Below, one piece after another: positions 41,364-64,000 of a stretch of DNA of 64,000 bases. A model generated the notes under the pieces. It was not told the origin of the DNA. It was given only the letters and a program-made list of their open reading frames with translations, and did no database searches. The translations under genes and the position numbers were made by a program. Position 1 is the first letter of the stretch. The number at the start of each line of letters is the position of its first letter. The stretch is from Amoebidium appalachense (taxonomy: Eukaryota > Ichthyosporea): the NCBI GenBank assembly GCA_963693365.1, contig CAVNZM010000006.1, positions 1,612,001-1,676,000 on the forward strand, read 5' to 3'.

Positions 41364-43721
41364 TTACAAGCGATCCTTCTTCTCGGGATCAATGTGAGAC
41401 TCCACCATGTTAAGGGTGGATTCCTGGATGGCCGTAGCCCGAGACTTATAGATCAGATATGCGCCCACCAGCATCATAAGAGCACCAACAACAGGCAGGC
41501 CAATCAGCACACCGTATGCCATGTGCACGGGGGGGTAAAGCGAAGCCACAAACTTCTCTGCGAGGTGGTCGGCAATCTGCGAGTTCTGTGCGTCGTAGTA
41601 GTAGGGGATGGGTGCATAGCGCATGGCGTTGAAAAGACCACCCCAAATCTGCACGGTGGCGTTGGAAACAGCAGGCACGTTCTTGACGGGGGTGTAGCTG
41701 TCACCCACGAGGGATTTCTTGGGCAGAAGCACGGCCTGAAGTGCCTTGCGTACGTGCATGGTGGTGCCGGAGAAAGGCTCAATGTCGAGGAAAGAGTCGT
41801 GGTTTTCGGCGTTGGGGGTAAGACCATCAACAAGGTCCGTGGTGCACTTGGGGTCGGCGTAGAGGAAGTGGGGGCGAGATGCACCGCCAAAGATGTTGCG
41901 GGTGTCTTGGAGGGCTGCGTTGGGGGCAGGGAGCATACCAACACCCTCGAGAAGACCGTCGCATTGCACGTCATACCACTTGCCGTTGTTGTACTTGTCC
42001 TTGGAAAGAATGTCCTTGGGGATGAGGAAACGGTTAAGGGTGATGCCGCTCAGCTCGATATCCTGGCCACTGTAGAAGATAGTCAGGTTGCGGTACACCT
42101 GTGTGATAAACACCTGGTACTCCTGCTCACGGGGGCCACGGCTGCCCCAGCTGATCTTGTCCATACGGGGGAACTGCTCGCCAGAGTAGTAGCCGGCAAA
42201 GTTCAGGCCTGGGCATTTGGCGGCGGTGGTCTCGTTGGCACCGGGGCAGGCGTTGGGGAAGATGAGGGGATCCACATAGAACTTACCGCCCCACTTGTTC
42301 CACGTCTGCACCTTCATTATGTCGCACTTGCCGGTGTTCTGCGTCTCGTTCAGTTCATTCAGACCGTCGGCAATCATACCGGGGACCTTCACACCGGGCA
42401 GGGGCTCAAAACCATAAATCCAGTCCTTAGCAGTGCCCTTGATGACGAGGCCAAAGTTCATCATGTCGAGGATAGGCATGGCCAGCTGCACGTACGAGGC
42501 AAGATAGTCGTTGAGGGCTGTCAGCATGAAGATGGTGGAGAGGGACTGGCTGTCGGCAACGTTAAGGCGCTGAGCAATGGCGGCACATGCGGGGGCGGAT
42601 GCGTTGCTGGTGCAGGGGGCAGACTTAATGCCCATTGCGGTGTAGCCTACGGTGGTGATCAGACCGGCACTGGCCTTGTTTGCTGGGTCGTTGATGGCCA
42701 TCAGAGTGAGGGCATCAGCGATACCGTTCCCCTTCAGACCCTGCATGAGCGCAACAACAAGTGTGGGCATGTCCATGGGCCCGGCCATGGGCACGTTGAC
42801 CTGGGTGCCGTTGAAGTAGCTGAAGAACAGGTTGCCCTCCTCCATGGTGAACCCCTCAAAGTCCGGCCAGATCTCCTTGGTGGACGGCATGGTCACAGTC
42901 TTAGCTGTACCGTTGATGTGCACTGTGATGTTCTTGCCGGGGTAGTTCTTGAAGAAGGCAGCGGGCTCGAGCGCAAAACCCTCGGGCAGGGGGCCACCGA
43001 GCTTGCTGACCAGCAGACCATTGATCATGGTCCACAGGGGCATGGCCTTGAGCGTGTCGATAATACCACTGGTGTTAGCAAAGGGGGGATTACCAGCCAT
43101 CATGCGCGTGAGCTGGAGCTGAGCAAACTGGCTGGCAATCATATCGGCACTCAGTTTGATGGGAAAGCCAAGGGGGGCCAGGTCAAAGCCCTCAACCTTG
43201 CTCATGAGGGTGGACAGAACACTGGGGAGGACGGCAGCCTGCACACCCGGGCCCATGCCGTTGAAGAAGGTGGCGGCACCCAGAATGATGGGGTTGAGCA
43301 TGTAGATGGTGTCGTTAAGGCTCACATTCTTGCCGCTCTTCTCTGGGGCGTACGTGTACGTGCTGTTCTTTGTGTAGGAGATGGTGCAGCCGTCGGCAGA
43401 GCCGGTGGTGTTGACCTTGGTGGTGGTGGCCTTGAACGAATATGGGCCGAGGTCCTGCACGCGGGGCTTGGCAGAGCCGCTGAGCCATGCCTCCTTGTTG
43501 GTGATATTGAAGATGTGGATGGAGTCGTAGAAGGGGGACTCGCCTGCCTCGGAGAAGCTAGCAAGACCCTCCTTTGTGGTGGCATCGGGCACAATGATGC
43601 CGTCGATGACTGGGGCAACCATGCCAGGCACAACCATGCCAATGACCACGCCCAGAATGAGCACAATAGCGCCCACAACTACGAGGGTTATACCCCCACA
43701 TTTCTTAGTGAGGCATGCCAT
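41364..43721 (-). CDS. CD36/LIMP-2/SR-BI family two-pass membrane glycoprotein
   Basis: One uninterrupted exon of 785 codons starting ATG at 43721 (MACLTKKC); an in-frame upstream extension is not needed. Layout: short cytoplasmic N-tail, TM helix at about residues 9-32 (LVVVGAIVLILGVV), large luminal or extracellular region with many N-x-S/T sites, then a second TM near the C-terminus (VLIGLPVVGALMMLVGAYLI) and a ~28-residue tail. Family motifs: FNITNKEAW and LGPYSFK near the N-terminus and HDSFLDIEPFSGTTM (like animal FLDIHPVTG). Animal members have about 470-530 aa; the extra length resembles the long lysosomal LmpA-type proteins of Dictyostelium. Likely a lysosomal/phagosomal membrane protein or scavenger receptor. 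It is the only intronless gene in the window. Confidence 0.92.
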   Translation of the reverse strand: MACLTKKCGGITLVVVGAIVLILGVVIGMVVPGMVAPVIDGIIVPDATTKEGLASFSEAGESPFYDSIHIFNITNKEAWLSGSAKPRVQDLGPYSFKATTTKVNTTGSADGCTISYTKNSTYTYAPEKSGKNVSLNDTIYMLNPIILGAATFFNGMGPGVQAAVLPSVLSTLMSKVEGFDLAPLGFPIKLSADMIASQFAQLQLTRMMAGNPPFANTSGIIDTLKAMPLWTMINGLLVSKLGGPLPEGFALEPAAFFKNYPGKNITVHINGTAKTVTMPSTKEIWPDFEGFTMEEGNLFFSYFNGTQVNVPMAGPMDMPTLVVALMQGLKGNGIADALTLMAINDPANKASAGLITTVGYTAMGIKSAPCTSNASAPACAAIAQRLNVADSQSLSTIFMLTALNDYLASYVQLAMPILDMMNFGLVIKGTAKDWIYGFEPLPGVKVPGMIADGLNELNETQNTGKCDIMKVQTWNKWGGKFYVDPLIFPNACPGANETTAAKCPGLNFAGYYSGEQFPRMDKISWGSRGPREQEYQVFITQVYRNLTIFYSGQDIELSGITLNRFLIPKDILSKDKYNNGKWYDVQCDGLLEGVGMLPAPNAALQDTRNIFGGASRPHFLYADPKCTTDLVDGLTPNAENHDSFLDIEPFSGTTMHVRKALQAVLLPKKSLVGDSYTPVKNVPAVSNATVQIWGGLFNAMRYAPIPYYYDAQNSQIADHLAEKFVASLYPPVHMAYGVLIGLPVVGALMMLVGAYLIYKSRATAIQESTLNMVESHIDPEKKDRL

Positions 43722-43828
43722 GTTTATGATATATAATAGACGTCGAATGGTGGGTTCGACGCGCACAAAAGGTGAATTGTAAGTAGCTGGTGCTGCTGTG
43801 CAATGAAAAGGTTTGCGGGAACCCAAAG

Positions 43829-43836
43829 TATATATA
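43829..43836 (-). promoter_or_regulatory. TATA-like box of the CD36-like gene
   Basis: TATATATA about 110 bp upstream of the ATG at 43721, in otherwise mixed sequence. Confidence 0.4.
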
Positions 43837-46369
43837 CCTACAACGATCTGCCCGGCTATGATTTGATTGGATGTCCGGGTATCACGTTGAATCCCGTCGC
43901 AGTTGAACGGGGGTACATGCTAGCTTGTCGTGAAATTACATAATTATGAAACATCAACAGGCTATATACTAAGCCAGAATGCAAAAAAACAAAAGAAACA
44001 AAAAACGGATAATCTCTTCCCGTGTAACTTAAGCTACAAATAAGTGTCTTAATCTTTAACCAGTTTAGTTTCTGGGATACCAAACTTCGGAGTTTCTAAC
44101 GTCTTGACTTTTCCTGCCTTTTTGGTTGAAAAGAGCCACCTGCATTCTTTGCTCTACAGGGATTCTATCGGTGCAGCCGCAAACGAATCATCAAGAGCTG
44201 AGCCTCTTTACAACAAACCAATCAAATCTCTATATTCGTTTAGGGTGCTTTCCAAATCCAAACCAGAGACGAGTTCATAAAGTAAATATATGGCTTACTT
44301 ATTAGGTCTACCCAAAAACATTACGAGGAAAAAGGCTAAGGTATCGAATATCGTGCTATTTGGAGCTTTGTTCGAGGCACAGCAGCTTACAAAAGAAGCT
44401 ATATTGGTGATCACTTTTGCATTTCTCAGATTCGAGTGATAAATTGATAATCGGATATCACATTGATTGGTCCTTAATCCCACCAATAGACTAGTAGCTT
44501 CAAGAGCACCCAATCAAAATACATCCCCCTTGATTTGTTTGTGCTACATCACCCCTCCCGTACATTCTTTTCAAAACCTACAGTAGTAGCGCCGGCATCA
44601 AGGGGGATGGATTGATCAAGTGAGTCTACGGACTAGGCTAAATACAGTATCATTATTAGACAATATTATTATTACTATTATTCATTATTTACTATTATTT
44701 ATATTTTGATAGAGACGCTGCGGCTGCGTTGAGTGCGCTCTTTATGAAATCTACTACGGATATGTTAGCTTGTGACATCGCAGTCTTTAAATTTGGTGAC
44801 TCCGTATATACTGGCGTGTCACGTACTTGTACGGCCCGGATCCACGTGTACGTGTCTGGCATGTGGTTGTGATAAGCGCGGGTGGGCCACCAAAAGCCAC
44901 TTGTGTAGTTGCGAGCCGTTGACTTTCTGTAGTAACAACCAATAAGTAGTACCTACCTGGAGAACCCAGAAATTCTTCGGGTCCATAATCAAATTGACTA
45001 TACTGTTATGCACACTGGTAACAAGTAGTAGGCCTTCGATCATCGGCTCGCAAAGTAGAACATAGGCCGTGATGGTCGTGTCGATCACACGGCCAGGGCC
45101 GTGCAAACATTAGGGCTCGTGCAGATCACACAGTGAGTGGCCCGCCAACCCTTTCTACCTGAATCGACTGCATTTACACCCACTGGCATTCAGAAACTTT
45201 TTATTAAGAATAACGGTACCTTCAGACCCTCCCTGCAAGCACTCTGGGCCAGTCGATCGAGGCAGCATCATGTGAGGCTTCGTCGAATGGTGAGGCTCAG
45301 CTCGAGAGTGCCAAGTTATTCAATGGAATATTCCATGCACGAGTAAGCCACCATCGCCCACTTTAATGCTTTGTGAAGCCTTTCTTGAACAGCATCGATA
45401 TCTGGCTTTTGGTGCACCATCTGACACCACGTTGACCCGGTCCGAACTCTGTTTGTCATGCGCACAGCTTTCACTAGAATTGCACTCTCTCCGGCAAACC
45501 GGGATCAGTTTGACGGGAGAACTCGGAGGCCGCGGCCCACATTGAAGACAGCCACGTCTTCTGTCACACCGGTACCGGTACCAGCATGCAGTGCACCCGA
45601 GTACACGAGTCAGACATCCATTTGTACAACTAGATTGATCACACGATGTTTTCTTTTCAGAATCCCGGATTTCGCCATACTGCCAGAAACTTTAGGGCGT
45701 TTTCAAAAAGGCTGCAGTTTAAATGTGGTGGGCCAGCCACCATGGCGCAACCTAAGAATCAATGGTGTAATTGCTGTCACGACTTGGAATGATATGCCAT
45801 AATAAACCAGATTTCAGGCCCACTCGACCATATATGATACAAGCCTCCCCCCTCGCCCCCCCCCCTCCTTCCCCCTCCCCCGCTTATGTGCGCGACCACG
45901 CCTAAGAAATAGAAAAAAGGAGGAAGGAAAGAAGAAAATTCAAAGAGAAAAAAAAAAGCGGACGTCTATTAAAGGAGAGAAAGGCAAGAGGCTAGAGGGG
46001 GCGGAGGTGAGGGAAAGTGAGAGAAATGTCACACACACAGAAACAGATCTGCATGACCAAACAAGAAGATTAAAGCCTCGATATGACCTTCACTATTCAT
46101 TGGAATCACATCTATCGGCAAGCCGACTCTAACACAAACAAGGAAACCTACAGTGTGTCTACTTCAGTACAATCTCCATTGTGTAAGTGCGGGGGCCTCA
46201 GCTACTTGGGTGTGTTGTGGCCTGATATTTCCACATTCTCGTAGTAATACTATTAAGTGTGCGAGTTACTGCCGTGCAATATGAGACGGTGTGGCTTGTT
46301 GTAAAACACACCGGAAACGCTGTGGGTTATGTTTGACATGCATATAATAGTGATATGGTGGGTGGGTGG
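43837..46369. other. Spacer between the CD36-like promoter and the BOP1 3' end
   Basis: About 2.5 kb of balanced, non-repetitive sequence with almost no homopolymer tracts, unlike the rest of the window. Weak open frames exist (for example minus 44954-45106, which ends in CTCCAG/GTAGGT, and plus 45458-45802), but none has recognisable homology or a full gene structure. A C-rich patch lies at 45848-45880 and an A/G-rich patch at 45905-46020. Confidence 0.5.
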
Positions 46370-61709
<15,340 letters not shown>

Positions 61710-62299
61710 GTTTCCTACTGACTCCCTTAAACCCCTACGGCTAAGACGCTGTATCTACCGATGTTTCAACTGTTTTTTGCAACCAGTGTCGTCAATATAG
61801 TCTAATAAACTTTACAATAAGCATGTGAAAGTAATCTATTATACCAGCTGACTATAATCTTCAACCTAACTGGCCACCGAGGTCCGCAAAACCTGCACAC
61901 AGTTTGAAGTTTCGTGTGTACATGTGCCGATCGAGTGAGCCGGTACATGTGAGATACGACAAGCTACCGGTATAAATCGAAGGGTGAAACCGAAAAAAGG
62001 TAATAGGGGTTCTTTAGGATCTTTTTAAATTGATAACGGGGGGTTGAAGCGCATTTGTTCAACAACACAGGAATCGAAATTGGTGTAGCCCTATGACGTC
62101 ATGATTGCGCAAACGTTTTGGTGCGACAGTGTTCGACCTCTGATATTCGGTGAGTGACCGACCTCTGATGGTATCGCCCCCTATCGCACATGTCGCCCCG
62201 TTCAACTTTTTACATGTCAGGTAGTTGGCCAGTGTTCAAATCATATTAGAGCCTCTTCCTCTCCCCCACCGTCTCCCTCTTTCTCCTACGATCTCTATC

Positions 62300-62334
<35 letters not shown>

Positions 62335-63076
62335 AAACACACACATATCAATAGCTCGCCCCCACCGTCACCCTAGCCCTCTAATATTAGCTCTCTCTTT
62401 TATGATCTTTATCTCAGGGCTCTTCTTCCCCTGCCCCTTCCCCCCCCCCCCCCTCCCCAGCCTCCCCCTTTCCCCCCCCGGGGCCCCTTATATTAAATGG
62501 AGCAACGCATGGCCGGGCCCCGTTCATGTAGATCATAGTCAACCGGCTGCCACAAACCACCCGGATCCGTGGCAGCAGCTGAACATTCATTCTTTTTAAT
62601 TTGCAGACCAATCAAATACATTACATTCGTGTACGGGCCAGTTCATGCTGTGTGTGGTATCCTGGGCAGCATAATATTCACTAACACTTCAAATCTCACT
62701 TTCATGCAAATATCTATTCAATTCTTTCGGTTTCGTACAAAAAGGCAAAAAAAAGAAAACATCGATATCATTCGTTACGGAGCACCTTTTACAGACAAAC
62801 CAGTCAGGCTCCCAGACCGCATGCTATCAACCAATTTGATTATATTGTATCCATTGCAACACACGACTTTCACAATGTTCCTACGTGCTTACTTCCACGT
62901 TGTGAATGTTCTGATGTGTTCTGCCCGTGCCTACAAATGGTGCCAAAAAGACAACAGAGATCCGAATATACGATGTCCATGTCAATTTGGATACACCAAG
63001 CAACCATGGTCATAGCTCCAGACCTTTCTTGCCTGCATATGTTTTCTCACCGCACATTTTGTATGCAGGCAGTAAA
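61710..63076. other. BOP1 upstream region and spacer
   Basis: Mostly unique sequence; a C-tract sits at 62299-62331. A perfect CRE palindrome TGACGTCA (62094-62101) about 390 bp before the BOP1 ATG is followed by TGATTGCGCAAA. The words CGACCTCTGAT occur twice near 62132-62170. No coding exon recognised. Confidence 0.5.
62094..62101. promoter_or_regulatory. CRE-like palindrome upstream of BOP1
   Basis: TGACGTCA, the ATF/CREB family consensus, in the BOP1 5' flank. The same 8-mer occurs at 11654-11661 inside an ATG2 intron, so position alone is weak evidence of function. Confidence 0.35.
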
Positions 63077-63494
63077 TCAGTCCTCGTCCTCAGGCACCTC
63101 GGCTGGGTCCAAGACCTCAGCTGTGATGCAGTCAGCCAGCTCTCTCAGGGCCACACGTAGCTGCCGCAGTTGCTCCTCTGTACGGGCACACCCTCAGTCC
63201 CCATCCTAGTCACTGACAACACACTGCCTGCCTGCCTGCCCTCACAGGTGCTAACAGGCACAAGCACAAACATGCATGCACATATGCACTCAGCAGCACG
63301 GACTTTGTCATTCCATTCACGAAGAAGATATTAGACAAGAGAGAAGCATATATTTAACCTATTACACACACCCCCTCCCCCCTCCCCCTCCTCCCCCCCC
63401 CCCCCCCCCCCCAATATATATATATATATACATACACACACACACATATATATATACATACATAATACTAACCCTCCACCCTCCCCCCTCCCCC

Positions 63495-63525
<31 letters not shown>

Positions 63526-64000
63526 AAAAAACCTTAAACACCACCAGTGCCATCACCCCACCCCGGTGATAGCAGACGAAAGAGTGGAAATATATTTTTT
63601 TTTCTTCTTTCCTTTTTCTCTTCTTTTCTTTTTTTATTTTTTTTGGGGGGGGGGAGAGGGAGGGGGGGGGGGGGGGGGGGGGGGAGAGGGGGGAGGGATT
63701 AAGGGGGGAAGAGGGGGAGGGAGGTAAGGCGGGCAGGCAGGGGGGAAAGGGTGGGGGGGGGGGGGGGGGGGGGGGGAGGGGCCAGGAATGGCGGAGAGAA
63801 GGAGAAGAGGGAGGGGAGAAGAGAGGGGAGGAGTGTGTGTGTGGGGGGGGGGGGGGGGGGGGGGGAGGAGGAGAGAGTGGGAGAGAGGGCGAGAGAGAAG
63901 GGAGAGAAAGACAAGCAGCACGTAACTAAGGAGCGAAGTAAACAGTGCACCCACCGCCTTTCTTGACCTCTGCCTCAAGTCGTTCAGCCGCCTGCTTGTT
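63077..64000 (-). CDS. Unrecognised coiled-coil protein, last two exons (partial)
   Basis: Visible exons: from beyond the right edge down to 63955, and 63177-63077 with stop TGA. Phase joins (G/AG). About 47 residues are visible: AAERLEAEVKKG, then EEQLRQLRVALRELADC and an acidic end AEVPEDED. Heptad-like spacing of Leu/Val suggests a coiled coil with a short acidic tail. I do not recognise the family. The intron (63178-63954) holds C-A and T-G compound homopolymers and large G-tracts, like the other genes. Confidence 0.55.

Noticed and set aside
41328-43736. 802-codon open frame on the plus strand opposite the CD36-like gene
   Set aside because: It is the antisense shadow of a C/G-ended coding sequence; its composition is His/Val/Gly-rich without domains, and the minus frame has clear family motifs and TM helices.
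44954-45106. Possible minus-strand exon ending in CTCCAG/GTAGGT
   Set aside because: Open frame and donor only; no homology, no clear acceptor and no partner exons.

Overview
This window is nuclear DNA from a eukaryote with long, repeat-filled introns. Four genes can be read almost completely, one tRNA gene lies inside an intron, and two genes run off the ends. The gene set (ATG2, mitochondrial ATP synthase alpha, a CD36/LIMP-2 family membrane protein, BOP1) and the protein similarities suggest an opisthokont or amoebozoan-grade protist. An ichthyosporean-like unicellular holozoan is my guess, with low confidence. Protein-coding exons are clean and GC-balanced. Introns and spacers are packed with poly-G/poly-C tracts, (GT)n/(CA)n and G- or C-rich degenerate repeats.

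Layout: 1-2330 (minus) 5' part of an acidic Ser/Asp-rich nuclear-type protein, running off the left edge; 2331-4276 spacer with G/C/A homopolymers; 4277-29391 (minus) ATG2 autophagy lipid-transfer protein, about 35 exons, about 2080 aa, with a tRNA-Glu(UUC) in intron 11 on the same strand; 29392-30331 shared promoter; 30332-35830 (plus) ATP synthase F1 alpha, 10 exons, 546 aa; 35831-41363 spacer holding a 208-bp inverted repeat; 41364-43721 (minus) a single-exon 785-aa CD36/LIMP-2 family protein; 43722-46369 unassigned spacer; 46370-61709 (minus) BOP1, 21 exons, 782 aa; 61710-63076 spacer; 63077 to the right edge (minus) the last two exons of an unrecognised coiled-coil protein.

The genes are ordinary housekeeping functions (autophagosome membrane growth, respiration, lysosomal/endocytic membrane, 60S ribosome biogenesis) and there is no sign of a dedicated gene cluster. 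The most distinctive signals are in the introns. On the sense strand, long poly-C tracts start within about 50 nt after the 5' splice site in more than half of the ATG2 introns and in several BOP1 introns. There is also an inverted copy of BOP1 exon 8 in the next intron, a perfect-looking foldback element, a tandemly triplicated 3' splice-site module in the ATP synthase gene, and two single-G excesses in the ATP synthase exons that look like homopolymer consensus errors.

Exon boundaries were set by hand from GT/AG sites, phase continuity and remembered family sequence patterns. No alignment or search was run.
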